NCBI GenBank assembly: GCA_019359595.1
Contig: JAHHGZ010000048.1
Location: 1 to 51,756, forward strand
Length of the DNA: 51,756 bases
Direction: 5' to 3'
Source: Cyanomargarita calcarea GSE-NOS-MK-12-04C
Lineage (GTDB): Bacteria > Cyanobacteriota > Cyanobacteriia > Cyanobacteriales > Nostocaceae
Shown here: one piece after another, positions 42,753 to 51,756 of the stretch
Position numbering within the stretch: position 1 is the stretch's first letter
How the letters are laid out: each line of letters opens with the position of its first letter
The notes under the pieces: generated by a model
The model's input: only the letters and a program-made list of their open reading frames with translations
Told to the model about the DNA's origin: nothing
Database searches by the model: none
Program-made: the position numbers and the translations under genes

Positions 42753-45080
42753 TTATTTTGATTCTAAAATTGGTAACCCTTGTTCACCAACAATATAATC
42801 TAGTGAATGTGGTTGTGCTAGTTTTTCATTTTCAACAAACCATTTGAAAGATTCTCCATCTTGCTTTGGAGCCTTAGTAGTTCTTGGATAGTGAATAGGT
42901 TTATCAAACCCTTTTGCAGCTTGTAAAAAGGCAGCAATAAAAGAAACTTGTTCAAAAGCTTTAGCATAAGCAGCTTCTACTGCTTTCTGGAATTCTTGGC
43001 TACTATTAATTGCTACTGTTTGCTCTGGTTTATTATTTGCTATTAGGGTACTATAAAACTCTTGCCACTGTTTACCAGTCTGTAAATCTGTGTCCTCAAT
43101 ATTGAGTTGTACGCTACCAAAGCCTAAAGGTTTACCACCACCTAAACGATAAAAGTTATTTTCTGGTAACTGCAGTAGCCAAAGAAGTGCGCCTAATTCA
43201 ACAGAAGATAAGTTAATAACATCAATTTCAAAACTAAATTTAGTTTCTGGTTTAACCCAAGCTTTAATTGTACGGTTTTGATTATCTTGTATTTTTTCTA
43301 AGCGAAGATACTCAGGGAAATGATTATCAATCGGACTTTCCGTTAGATTCGCATCCCAGTATCCATCTGGAAGCTGATGATGGGGATAAACTTTTCTACC
43401 ACGCAAACCTTGACCATTTTGATAACCTTCGGCTTTTCTAGTATCTGTTCTTAAAGGTTCTCCGTTGGGAGTTTCTGCAACGTAAAAACGAGTTTGTTCG
43501 GGTTGGGGTTCTCCCAAAATTGCTAAAGGTAAGCCATGTTCAAAGTCCTCAATAGCATTATTGGAATCGCACTTTACCGAGCTAATTCTCAGTTGACCTT
43601 TATATGAACCTTCCCCATTTTGATTTACCCAACCAAAAACTCTATCGGCTGGGGATAAATCTTCTCTTTTTCTTGCAGGTTTGAGAGATTCATCTAAAAG
43701 ACTTTCTGGGTTAACATCATATAATCCCCTACTAATCATTACTGGGTATAAATCTATTACATTATAATCATTGCCATTTCTTTTTACAAAAGCATAACAT
43801 AGGGTTCTGTTAGATAAATTCCACTCTATGTCCTTACCTATTATATGACGCGACCATTCAGAATTATTAAGCGCAGGTGGTCTTTCCATTCCTTTTGCAA
43901 TTTCATCTCTGTGTATTTTTTGGTAGTTGGTAATTAGTTCCTTCCATTTTTTTTGTAAGTCGGGAGTTAACTCAATTTCAATTGCTTTCTGCTGATGGCA
44001 AAAAAATAAACGCTCATCGTGCTTTTTATCAATATTTTTATTAGTAACGCATACATAACCATCAACTTTAATCATCTCATCGTCTGTTGGTTGATGTGTG
44101 CCATGTCCTTGTACTCGATTCGGTTCGTTTCCAAGATTTTGACCAGCAGGTGCAATTTTACGTACTCGCCAGTATGTAAATATAGGATTACCTTGTCGAT
44201 TGGTTTTCTCGTATTTTTCTAGCCATGCAGTGACTGCTTGACCATGTTGAGGAAGTTGACCCCCTTGATATTTAACAGCGAAGGGAGAAATTCGAGTATC
44301 TCGGCTATTATACCTTGGTAACCAAGCTGCATACATTGCTCCTTGGGGTCTACCATCGTTACCAATGCTAGATGTACCTGGGTAAAGATAAATTTTGCCA
44401 TTTTCAATCCGTGCCGGAACCATCTGCAATCCAATGTTGGCAGGCATTCGATAGGCTAATCTATCTTCATGCTTCTCAAACACAGAAAGTCGAGAATTTG
44501 TTACAGCCTCATAAGCTGACCGCAACATTCCTTTAATCGAAGTTGGAGGTAAATAAGGCTTTCCATCTATATCAGTACGAATAGGGTAAATTTTATGCTC
44601 GTTACCTGTGGCATTAGCAGCATCAGGAATAAGTAAAGGTGTAGCAACAGTCAAGGTGACGGAAATTTTGCCACTCCACAAATCATCTTGATACGAACCA
44701 TGACCGTAAGGAGTGCGATCGCCTAGTTCGCCGTTTTGTATTTTATCTGTATTTCTGGGTAGTGCTGGGACAAAATTATAAGGATTATGGAAATCACCTG
44801 GTATATTTGTGGTGGATGAAGTATCGTCTTGTCTAGATTTTGCAGATTGCAAAGAATCAAATGTCTTTCCTTTCTCTCTAATTTGTGTTGGTTGACCACC
44901 AGCTACCTCAAATTCAACTTCTATGCCATTTAGTTGAGCGATCGCGCTTTTCTTAGTCTTTAAAAGCGGGGAAGATAACTCTGATTCTTTAACATTAAAA
45001 CTTACCTCTTTACCCTTGGGATTAATAAAATTAACTTGTAAAGTTTTATTCTTGGTGACAATTAATTTACCTTCAGTCAT
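42753..45080 (-). CDS. Type III CRISPR RAMP protein (TIGR03986-like; Cas7-insertion)
   Basis: This 775-residue protein has a Cas7/RAMP fold pattern: SGKISVTLTVATPLLIPDAA, then YLPPTSIKGMLRSAYEAVTN, and a Gly-rich loop near the C-terminus (FYRLGGGKPLGFGSV). A very long middle region is inserted within the RAMP domain. This combination is seen in the TIGR03986 family and in the Cas7-insertion subunit of III-Dv complexes. It should form part of the crRNA-binding backbone. Its first codon overlaps the stop of the csx19-like gene by one base. The first 110 residues are a separate, polar region I cannot assign. Confidence 0.82.
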   Translation of the reverse strand: MTEGKLIVTKNKTLQVNFINPKGKEVSFNVKESELSSPLLKTKKSAIAQLNGIEVEFEVAGGQPTQIREKGKTFDSLQSAKSRQDDTSSTTNIPGDFHNPYNFVPALPRNTDKIQNGELGDRTPYGHGSYQDDLWSGKISVTLTVATPLLIPDAANATGNEHKIYPIRTDIDGKPYLPPTSIKGMLRSAYEAVTNSRLSVFEKHEDRLAYRMPANIGLQMVPARIENGKIYLYPGTSSIGNDGRPQGAMYAAWLPRYNSRDTRISPFAVKYQGGQLPQHGQAVTAWLEKYEKTNRQGNPIFTYWRVRKIAPAGQNLGNEPNRVQGHGTHQPTDDEMIKVDGYVCVTNKNIDKKHDERLFFCHQQKAIEIELTPDLQKKWKELITNYQKIHRDEIAKGMERPPALNNSEWSRHIIGKDIEWNLSNRTLCYAFVKRNGNDYNVIDLYPVMISRGLYDVNPESLLDESLKPARKREDLSPADRVFGWVNQNGEGSYKGQLRISSVKCDSNNAIEDFEHGLPLAILGEPQPEQTRFYVAETPNGEPLRTDTRKAEGYQNGQGLRGRKVYPHHQLPDGYWDANLTESPIDNHFPEYLRLEKIQDNQNRTIKAWVKPETKFSFEIDVINLSSVELGALLWLLQLPENNFYRLGGGKPLGFGSVQLNIEDTDLQTGKQWQEFYSTLIANNKPEQTVAINSSQEFQKAVEAAYAKAFEQVSFIAAFLQAAKGFDKPIHYPRTTKAPKQDGESFKWFVENEKLAQPHSLDYIVGEQGLPILESK

Positions 45081-45646
45081 TATTTCACCTCCAATCCTGT
45101 TAATCTTTCTTCTACAACGGACACATTACCGTATTCTTCGTCAGCTTTTAGATATTCAATGGCAGTGAGATAAACTCGCTGATTTGTATTTAAACTAGTC
45201 ACAGGAACATTAATAGAACCAATGCGAGATTTTGCAAGCTTTTGCCATCCATTGTTTGCTGATGTTTTTACAGATTCTCCCCAAATAATATATTCTTGTT
45301 TAATTATATTGAAGGCTATTAAAGGAGAAATACACTCTTGTAAATAGTTGCAAATATCAGATTCAGAAATTAAGACAGCTTGACCTTTTCCACCTAAATT
45401 ATTTAACCAACGTAATTCGCTAGTTTCATTAAAGGCTCTGACTTCAAAAACATCATTAAGAGTTATAGTTTCTCCTTGAAAGTTAGTTAAAATTTTATCA
45501 GTTGTTACTTTCGCAAATTGGCAGCACGTAGGAGAATAAAGTAGTGCTATCCCTTGGTTGCCATTATTTGATAACGCAGCAGCACAGTTTTTTAAAGCTT
45601 CGGATAAAGTAATATCACTGCTCGTGCGTCCGTATAAAGTAGGCAT
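45080..45646 (-). CDS. csx19: Type III-D CRISPR protein Csx19-like (TIGR03984)
   Basis: This 188-residue protein resembles the TIGR03984/Csx19 family, small proteins found only in type III-D loci. Visible family-like blocks are MPTLYGRTSSDITLSEALKN, ELRWLNNLGGKGQAVLISES and QRVYLTAIEYLK. Csx19 is a structural subunit of the III-Dv complex with a poorly defined role. It overlaps both neighbours by one base, so translation is coupled with the RAMP genes on either side. The name rests on family resemblance plus its place in the operon. Confidence 0.75.
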   Translation of the reverse strand: MPTLYGRTSSDITLSEALKNCAAALSNNGNQGIALLYSPTCCQFAKVTTDKILTNFQGETITLNDVFEVRAFNETSELRWLNNLGGKGQAVLISESDICNYLQECISPLIAFNIIKQEYIIWGESVKTSANNGWQKLAKSRIGSINVPVTSLNTNQRVYLTAIEYLKADEEYGNVSVVEERLTGLEVK

Positions 45647-47145
45647 TATTCACTCTCCTTAACAGGTTTCTGTTTTTCAATCCAATCTATCCAGGCATCG
45701 TTGAGAGTCTTTAAAAGTTCTTGGTTTAATCCAGCGATGTTTCCATTCGAGAATGTTACATTTTCTAAGAATTTTAAAGAATCTTTTAGATTGCGACCAT
45801 TAATGATAATGTTTGCAACTTGTATTGACCCCATGCCTCGATTTGTGCCATATCCTAAAGGAATACGATTGTCAGCTAAATCGCGAAGAATTAGAAAAAT
45901 TAGAGCAATTCCTGCTAGTTGTAATTCTTGTAAACGCTTTAAATTCAACTGCAAGCGGATTGGTTGCCAAGTTACTCCCATTGGTTCAAGATTGCTATAT
46001 AAAAAACCATCGGCTGCACCTCCTGTCCAACGGTCAACCGCAACATGAAATGCTTGTTGAGTGGTTTGTAATTTAGCATTATCTAAAGCTTGTCGCAAAT
46101 CAGAATTTGTTTTAGCAGTTTGAATATCCCCCCAAACTTCAGGTTTCATTGCGGTATTTGCATAACAATCATCTATATACAGCGAACCAATACCTTTGTT
46201 GCTTTTATTCGACGCTTTAGCTCTGACACCAAATAAATCTTCAACTAAAGGAACTTCCATCTGCTCCATAAAATCTTCTTTCGTTTGCCAAGAACAAACA
46301 GTACGAATAATGCGTTCGGCTTGGGTGCGTAAGGCTCCTTTGATTGAGCTACCAGGCAAAACAAAAGTAAGATGATTGTCAATTTTACTCACTAAAGGCA
46401 AAATATCAACAACAATTCCGTCTCCCTCAGCTTTTACCATCAGTGAGCTTTGTGGCTGCCAATGGATTTCAATCGTTATTTGAGGAGCTTGAGCAAGTGT
46501 GCGATCGCCATTGAGTATATCATTGAGTTTCAGGCGATCGCTTTTACCCTGAAGCATCTTTAACATACCACTGCGATCGCCTAAGTTATGTTGGTGGATA
46601 CTTAAATTTTCTAGCTTGACTCTTCCCAAACCTCTGGTTTTAGCTGCACCTAAGCGAATGTCGCCATCTTCTAACGCTTTGAGTAATTGAGCTAGCAAAG
46701 TTTTGCCATCGTCAGATTTGGAATCAATATCAAGGGTAATATCGAGAGGGATTTTGCTTCCTTTAGGCAAAATAGCACGGTCATATTTTACTTGCTCTGC
46801 GGCAGTTCCCCAGATGCGATTAATGCCCACTCCATCACGAATTTCAGCTATAGCACCTTGAATAGGAGCATCTTCGATTAGGATAAAACTGGCATGACCA
46901 CCTCTCCCATTTTCATCTTGAAATCCCCATAAAGTTTCAAGAATGTTCTTGTTAACAAAACTTTGTTGCATCCAACCACGTAATGCACCTGCCAGACTAG
47001 TTCCAGGAATGTAATATTGACCTTGACCGTTGGTAGCTAAAGCTAAATCGACTTGAGGATTGCCGTCCATGCCACCGACATGAATTGGACTTTGGGCAAC
47101 CAAAGTACCTATAACTTTAAGCCGCGCTCGAATCTTACGTGCCAT
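45646..47145 (-). CDS. Type III-D RAMP fusion, Cas7-2x-like
   Basis: This 499-residue protein contains two Cas7 (Csm3-like) domains in tandem. The first (about 1-190) has SPIHVGGMDGNPQVDLALAT with Asp33, YYIPGTSLAGALRGW, and the glycine loop RLGAAKTRGLGRV. The second (about 220-470) has VVDILPLVSKID with Asp247, FVLPGSSIKGALR, and PLGYGTNRGMGSI. The two Asp residues sit where backbone subunits cut target RNA, so both may be active. The duplication matches the Cas7-2x subunit described for III-Dv. It overlaps the upstream cas gene by 11 bases. Confidence 0.82.
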   Translation of the reverse strand: MARKIRARLKVIGTLVAQSPIHVGGMDGNPQVDLALATNGQGQYYIPGTSLAGALRGWMQQSFVNKNILETLWGFQDENGRGGHASFILIEDAPIQGAIAEIRDGVGINRIWGTAAEQVKYDRAILPKGSKIPLDITLDIDSKSDDGKTLLAQLLKALEDGDIRLGAAKTRGLGRVKLENLSIHQHNLGDRSGMLKMLQGKSDRLKLNDILNGDRTLAQAPQITIEIHWQPQSSLMVKAEGDGIVVDILPLVSKIDNHLTFVLPGSSIKGALRTQAERIIRTVCSWQTKEDFMEQMEVPLVEDLFGVRAKASNKSNKGIGSLYIDDCYANTAMKPEVWGDIQTAKTNSDLRQALDNAKLQTTQQAFHVAVDRWTGGAADGFLYSNLEPMGVTWQPIRLQLNLKRLQELQLAGIALIFLILRDLADNRIPLGYGTNRGMGSIQVANIIINGRNLKDSLKFLENVTFSNGNIAGLNQELLKTLNDAWIDWIEKQKPVKESE

Positions 47146-49684
47146 GCGACTCGACTCCTTGTTCTAAGTTTGAATCTTTTTTTTCTAAATCGCGTTTATG
47201 GGCGCGAATGCAGGCATCAATAAAGGTTTGTACCGCTTCTGTCCAAAGTTGGTCGGATTGTCCCCCTTGTAAATCTCTTTGTCCGTTAGAGGTCAAAGTT
47301 ATACTTGCAAAATTGAGATTCAGTATCTTCCATATCTCCTGGTTATCAGAAATAAGTTTGCGAATTTTTTGCAGGGTTTGTGGCGACCATTTATCTTTAC
47401 GGTTTGGCGTATCTTTCAAATTATTTAGCCATTTAGTCACATATCCTGGTTGCCCTACTTCTTCTGGTTTCTGGAGTTGTCCAAGTATCGATCTAAAAGC
47501 TCCTAGTTGGCTCATAGTGGGCTGATTGGGTTTTATGCCAATGCGACCAGCGGGGCTTGCTGCTATTTGTAAAACTGCCCGACGGATTTCTTTGCGCCAT
47601 GCTGCTTTTTCGATAATACGGGCATAAGAAAAAGCGCGATCACTATCAACTATCAATTGCCCAAATGAATTAGATGAACTATTTGACGATTGATTATTGC
47701 CTTGGTTTATTTTTTTAAATTTTGATGTTCCCGTCATCAATATTGGGTCGTTAAAACAAATTTGACCGTAACCTTCGACTCGACGTTCGCCAATACCACT
47801 TACTTCTATTTCTGCTAATTTTCTTGTTAATTCTGTTAGTTTTAGCAGTTCATTTTTTTCATAATCCTTAATCTTGAATACAATACAACTTCCTGCTGCT
47901 AGACCGACTAAAGAAGGTCGAGGTAATCCCCATCGCACTTGCCAAGACTCTATTCTCTGTTGGCGAGCTATTAATGAAAGTTTTTGACTCTCTTCCCCTT
48001 GAACTTCAAATTTGACACCTAGATGTTTTTCTAACTCTTTTCTAAAGTCGTCAATAGAAGTGCTTGGTCGCAAACGCTCATCTCGTATTAAAACATCGGA
48101 AAGCAGCCAAACTGTTAATTTATCCTCGTTATTATCTATCTGTGCATTCGTGTTTTTAAGAGTAGGAATTTCTATATATACTGCACCATAATCATCCTTT
48201 TTTGATTGCCCTAAACGGTCTTCCCCTTTAAGAAAATCCCACCAATTTTGTTTCTTTTTACTGAGTTGTTCGGCTAAACTTTTTCTTAGCCTTAACTGGG
48301 CTTGTAATTTAGTTCCTGGCTGAATGGCTTCATAACTATAAACTCCTCCTACATCTGATGTAGGTCGCTGATATTTATCTTCAATTGTATTGTGGGTTCC
48401 TATTGTCAAATTAACTTTAGCGTACTCTGGTAAATTAGACCGATTGGTAGAACCTATGTAACCAATGCGATAACCTTTTAGCTGTTGATTACCCAATGGA
48501 GATTCTAAAAAACGATTATAGACCGTACCACCCTTGTCAATCCCACCCCCTAATTTTTCATAAAATAGTGCTAGTGGAACAGGTCGTCCTTGCTGTCCAT
48601 CAACTTCTAAAGTCGCATTGGTAATTAAGATATCACCACGAGCGATCGCGTTCCCAAAATTAACACCTAAATGAGCAAGTTTTCTAATAACCAAACGTAA
48701 TAAATGCGTACCGGGAATATAATCAAGTGTTTCGGTTATGTTCCCGACTGTTCGTTTTGAGATAATCAGAGGAGATTTAGTAGTAATTTTTAAAGCGTAT
48801 TGTAGCCAATTATCATTTTCGGCTTTTTCAGGTTGAGAATATTCTCCATTAATTGTATTATTTTTATTCCTATCTTCTTCTTCCACTTCAGGAACGCATA
48901 GAGGTTCTTGATTAGCTTCTAGCCAATCAATCCAAGGCTGGGTATTCTCTTCTTGATTAGTATTTTTGTTAATAATTACTAACTGACATTTGCCTGCACC
49001 TCGTCGTCGCTTTCCCCCCAAACGTTCTAATAATTTAGTTCCAGCAATTAATAACGAGTAAGCTGCACATTGTTGATGCTCATCTTGAGGTAAATTCAAC
49101 TTGCATTTTAGTTCTAGGATTGTTCCACCTCTAACCATTTCTTCAAATCGCAGAAAATCTTCTTTTGCACAACCAGATTCAGCTTCTATTTGAATACCTG
49201 GTTTCACAAAAGTTAAAGCTTCTTTTAATTGAGATTTATCTTTTAATGCCTTCCTCAATTTATCGGGTAAATAAGCTGCACGAATTGATAATGCAGCTAG
49301 ACGTGGAGGTGTTTCTATTGCCTGTGTAGCAATACTTGGTTGTTCTCCAAATAAATAATCTACCCATTTTTGCCAACCACCATTTTCGGTTCCATTATCT
49401 AAACCTAGCGCAACTAATTCACAAGCATCTCGCCAAATTCCTGTTAATGTCTTAGCAGGAATATAAGGAAATCCATCTTTCTCTCGTTGTACTAAGCTAT
49501 CAATATCCCCTGTTGTACCTGCACCAGAGCCGATATGCCAGTCACTGAGCATTTCTAATGTAGCAGTAAATGATTTTTGAGGAATTATTGTTGGTTTATT
49601 TTTTAGATTTGTAGTGATAGAAGGAGTCTTTTTGTTAGTCGAACTTTTCTGCTTGTTGCTCTTTTTAGCGTGCTTATTGCCCAT
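47135..49684 (-). CDS. Type III-D RAMP fusion, Cas7-5-11-like
   Basis: This 849-residue protein combines several CRISPR backbone parts. After a Lys/Ser-rich tail (1-35) comes a Cas7-like domain with SDWHIGSGAGTTGDIDSLVQ (Asp60 and Asp62 are candidate RNA-cleaving residues) and YIPAKTLTGIWRDACE. A middle Cas5/Csx10-like domain (about 290-660) shows YALKITTKSPLIISKRTVGN and YIPGTHLLRLVIRKL, and ends near GERRVEGYGQ. The helical C-terminal part (about 700-840) could be the Cas11-like segment. This order matches the Cas7-5-11 fusion of the III-Dv effector. Domain edges are estimates. It overlaps cas10 by 11 bases. Confidence 0.82.
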   Translation of the reverse strand: MGNKHAKKSNKQKSSTNKKTPSITTNLKNKPTIIPQKSFTATLEMLSDWHIGSGAGTTGDIDSLVQREKDGFPYIPAKTLTGIWRDACELVALGLDNGTENGGWQKWVDYLFGEQPSIATQAIETPPRLAALSIRAAYLPDKLRKALKDKSQLKEALTFVKPGIQIEAESGCAKEDFLRFEEMVRGGTILELKCKLNLPQDEHQQCAAYSLLIAGTKLLERLGGKRRRGAGKCQLVIINKNTNQEENTQPWIDWLEANQEPLCVPEVEEEDRNKNNTINGEYSQPEKAENDNWLQYALKITTKSPLIISKRTVGNITETLDYIPGTHLLRLVIRKLAHLGVNFGNAIARGDILITNATLEVDGQQGRPVPLALFYEKLGGGIDKGGTVYNRFLESPLGNQQLKGYRIGYIGSTNRSNLPEYAKVNLTIGTHNTIEDKYQRPTSDVGGVYSYEAIQPGTKLQAQLRLRKSLAEQLSKKKQNWWDFLKGEDRLGQSKKDDYGAVYIEIPTLKNTNAQIDNNEDKLTVWLLSDVLIRDERLRPSTSIDDFRKELEKHLGVKFEVQGEESQKLSLIARQQRIESWQVRWGLPRPSLVGLAAGSCIVFKIKDYEKNELLKLTELTRKLAEIEVSGIGERRVEGYGQICFNDPILMTGTSKFKKINQGNNQSSNSSSNSFGQLIVDSDRAFSYARIIEKAAWRKEIRRAVLQIAASPAGRIGIKPNQPTMSQLGAFRSILGQLQKPEEVGQPGYVTKWLNNLKDTPNRKDKWSPQTLQKIRKLISDNQEIWKILNLNFASITLTSNGQRDLQGGQSDQLWTEAVQTFIDACIRAHKRDLEKKDSNLEQGVESHGT

Positions 49685-51491
49685 TATTATTGTCCCTGAT
49701 ATCTAAAAATTCTGCTACATCTATTGCATCTAGCAATCCAGTCATATAAATTTCTGTTACGGATTCTTGCTTATTTTTGCTTTCTGAAATTTCTACAGTG
49801 GGTTCTTTCTCAAACAGAGAATCTTCGCTTCCCGCTAGTTTTACAATTTCTTGATTGCGATAGCGATCGCGGATTAATTTATATCGTGCATCTGCAACTT
49901 CTTTACCTAGAAATAATCCTGTTCTGAGGTCGTGCATTTGGCTATTAGGCAGTTTTCGTTTATCTTTATCTTGCACATCTGTAGCAACCAATATTTCAAC
50001 TTTACTATTTAGCTTTTTCCAACTATGAAATTCAGCCCAATCTTTACCATTAGCTTCTTTAAGTTTACTTATATCAGTTACTACATAGGGTCTTGTATGG
50101 AGTAAAGTCTTTTCTTTTGGGTTATTAATCTCTAGTTTGTCTCGAATGATTTTAAACTCCACATCACTAGAATCGTAAAGAATATGAAAATCTAAAGCAG
50201 AACATGGATAAGGCTTATTGGTAGCATTAACCACTTTTTTCTTCACATTTTTAGCTGATTGCATCAAATCTTCTGCTAAATCGTAAGCAACCGAAAAGGG
50301 AAAGTGGGGTTTAATTATCGCTATACCAGCACAAGCCGAAAGTCGTTCTACTTTGAGCGCTTGTTTTGCAATGATAGGAATAATGCCATCAAAATGTTCT
50401 TGAGAGTTTGTTTCTATTTCAAAGTTAATCAAAAAATTTTCAATAAAGTTCAGAGCAGATTTTCCATCACAAATAACAGTTAAGTCATCTCCACCAAGAA
50501 TTAAAGGTATTACGGGAATTAAGCCATCTTTTACACCTTTAAAGGCATCTAAAGATAATAGAAATGCTCGTTCGGTACATTCATCTAGAGCAAGTGAAAA
50601 CTTTCTATATTTATCTACATAATCTCTATTATTTTCTGTATATTCTCCAAAATTAAGAAAAATTTCTCCTAATCCATTACCATCAGCATGAACTACAGCT
50701 AGCCATTCTAAAGGACGGTCTAGTTTTTCTTGAGAGTTAGAATCTTCTTGATTATCATCTGATGTTTTTTGTTTTCTAAACTCTTCATCTAAAACTCTAA
50801 CACTACGAGCAAATTTAATATTTGGCTTTTCTCTTTTTAAAAGCTCCTCAATTCTTTTAAATCCATCAATATTATATTTGCGTTTACTACTACTAACTTG
50901 AGAGCGAAGTACAACTTTACTTTTTCCATCCTCTTTAAATTCTTCTAATTTAGAAGCTGGTAAACCACTCGTCGAACATTCGTCAATTACAGGTAAACGC
51001 AAAAAACGCAAATTAGGAGATGGTCTTTGAGAACGCACAGCCTCAAATTTTTCATGAACTTTACTGTTAATTTCTTCTAACTTATTTGTACTCCAGTCGA
51101 ACTTTTCATAAACACCACAAATATCTAATCCAGGTGCTTGAATAAGAGCTTTATATGTAACTATTTGAATAATTTTTTGAGCATCTTCTTTATTCCTTGC
51201 TAATAAAAGTGCTTTACCAGAAGTTGCAATAATAACTTCAATCCGATTCTCTTCAGAATCTTCAATACGTCTATTTAATTGTAGATTTAGTAGTTTTCTT
51301 CTTAACTCCTCACTTCCAAATTTAGTCCAGAGAGATAGTTGGGGAATGTTGTTAACTTCTGCGACTGCATCTAGCACCCACTTTGTTCCAGCACGGTATG
51401 TTAATTCAGAAGCACCTATATTTTCTTTGAGCTTATTAGTTGAAAAAATGTAGTTTTGATTACCAGACGTTTCAATTAGTACTAAATACAT
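49674..51491 (-). CDS. cas10: Cas10 (type III-D), HD-less, GGDD present
   Basis: This 605-residue protein is the large subunit of a type III CRISPR complex. The cyclase palm motif is LILGGDDLTVICDG (Gly333-Asp336), expected to make cyclic oligoadenylates when target RNA is bound. A second palm-like block occurs at LEWLAVVHADGNGLG (about 261-275), followed later by SACAGIAIIKPHFPFSVAYD. No HD nuclease domain is visible at the N-terminus, which begins straight with MYLVLIETSGNQNYIFSTNK, a Cas10 palm-type start. Loss of HD means no Cas10-mediated DNA cleavage is expected. It is the first gene of the operon. Confidence 0.88.
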   Translation of the reverse strand: MYLVLIETSGNQNYIFSTNKLKENIGASELTYRAGTKWVLDAVAEVNNIPQLSLWTKFGSEELRRKLLNLQLNRRIEDSEENRIEVIIATSGKALLLARNKEDAQKIIQIVTYKALIQAPGLDICGVYEKFDWSTNKLEEINSKVHEKFEAVRSQRPSPNLRFLRLPVIDECSTSGLPASKLEEFKEDGKSKVVLRSQVSSSKRKYNIDGFKRIEELLKREKPNIKFARSVRVLDEEFRKQKTSDDNQEDSNSQEKLDRPLEWLAVVHADGNGLGEIFLNFGEYTENNRDYVDKYRKFSLALDECTERAFLLSLDAFKGVKDGLIPVIPLILGGDDLTVICDGKSALNFIENFLINFEIETNSQEHFDGIIPIIAKQALKVERLSACAGIAIIKPHFPFSVAYDLAEDLMQSAKNVKKKVVNATNKPYPCSALDFHILYDSSDVEFKIIRDKLEINNPKEKTLLHTRPYVVTDISKLKEANGKDWAEFHSWKKLNSKVEILVATDVQDKDKRKLPNSQMHDLRTGLFLGKEVADARYKLIRDRYRNQEIVKLAGSEDSLFEKEPTVEISESKNKQESVTEIYMTGLLDAIDVAEFLDIRDNNNGQ

Positions 51492-51756
51492 AATTTATCT
51501 CTAAATTTTTGAAGATTTGAATTTTTAATTTGTAAACAAGATTGTAGGATAGGGAATAATAAGATTGAAATTATCGATCTCATTGGGATGCTAAAAATAT
51601 TCTTCCTTTTGACCTAAATTTACCGAGTTATATCATGTCCGGCAAATCACTTACGATTAAACCCCGATTTGAATCCACCAATGAAAACCAGTTAACCCTT
51701 GAATAAAATCTTGCATTTTTAGCAAAGATTGGCATCTCTGAAATAAAACTTCCTCC
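51492..51756. other. Region upstream of cas10
   Basis: No gene, adaptation cas gene or CRISPR repeat is visible in these 265 AT-rich bases. The promoter of the cas operon should be here, but no motif is clear enough to name. Confidence 0.4.

Noticed and set aside
51492-51756. CRISPR array or leader at the right edge
   Set aside because: No repeated unit of 25-40 bases is seen in this short stretch.

Overview
The window looks like chromosomal DNA of a filamentous, probably heterocyst-forming cyanobacterium (Nostocales-like). The signs are many GCGATCGC (HIP1) octamers, metacaspase/WD40 and TPR proteins, an SLH-OprB iron porin, a PEP-CTERM protein, a serine/threonine kinase-histidine kinase hybrid, heptanucleotide CCTTCTT tandem repeats and several families of small inverted-repeat elements. 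No rRNA, tRNA or CRISPR array was recognised.

Left part (1-15220, all + strand): a nonribosomal peptide synthetase (NRPS) locus. It holds the end of an upstream NRPS (PCP-epimerisation), a termination module (C-A-PCP-TE), a SyrP/AsnO-type Fe(II)/2-oxoglutarate hydroxylase, a free-standing condensation protein, a second NRPS (degenerate half C-A-PCP-C), an O-carbamoyltransferase and a second SyrP/AsnO-type hydroxylase. Both adenylation domains read out an asparagine pocket (D-L-T-K-I-G-E-V-G-K). The thioesterase has Cys in place of the usual Ser nucleophile. Together these suggest a peptide with beta-hydroxyasparagine residues, at least one possibly carbamoylated, and an unusual release step (beta-lactone formation is one hypothesis). 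The domain order is not colinear.

Middle part (15221-34240): signalling, defence-like and decayed genes in a repeat-rich setting. It contains a TPR lipoprotein, a metacaspase followed by a WD40 remnant, an MntA antitoxin whose HepT partner is split by a small mobile element, a caspase-STAND-WD40 protein with 14 WD40 repeats, a RelE-like remnant, a TPR gene with a duplicated 3' end, an SLH-OprB porin and a large membrane-anchored protein of unknown function. Two near-identical 96-bp elements with TA target sites lie 18 kb apart, and one splits a pseudogene.

Right part (34243-42356): a secreted amidase with a PEP-CTERM anchor, a DUF2252 protein, a hybrid kinase reduced by a large internal deletion, an Rpn/PD-(D/E)XK-type protein and threonine synthase.

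Right end (42407-51491, - strand): a compact type III-D CRISPR effector operon. Its order (cas10, cas7-5-11-like fusion, cas7-2x-like fusion, csx19-like, large cas7 with insertion) matches the III-Dv variant known from Synechocystis. Cas10 keeps the GGDD cyclase motif but has no HD domain. The last gene is a truncated CARF-domain protein, so the system may have lost its cyclic-oligoadenylate effector here. No array lies within the window.
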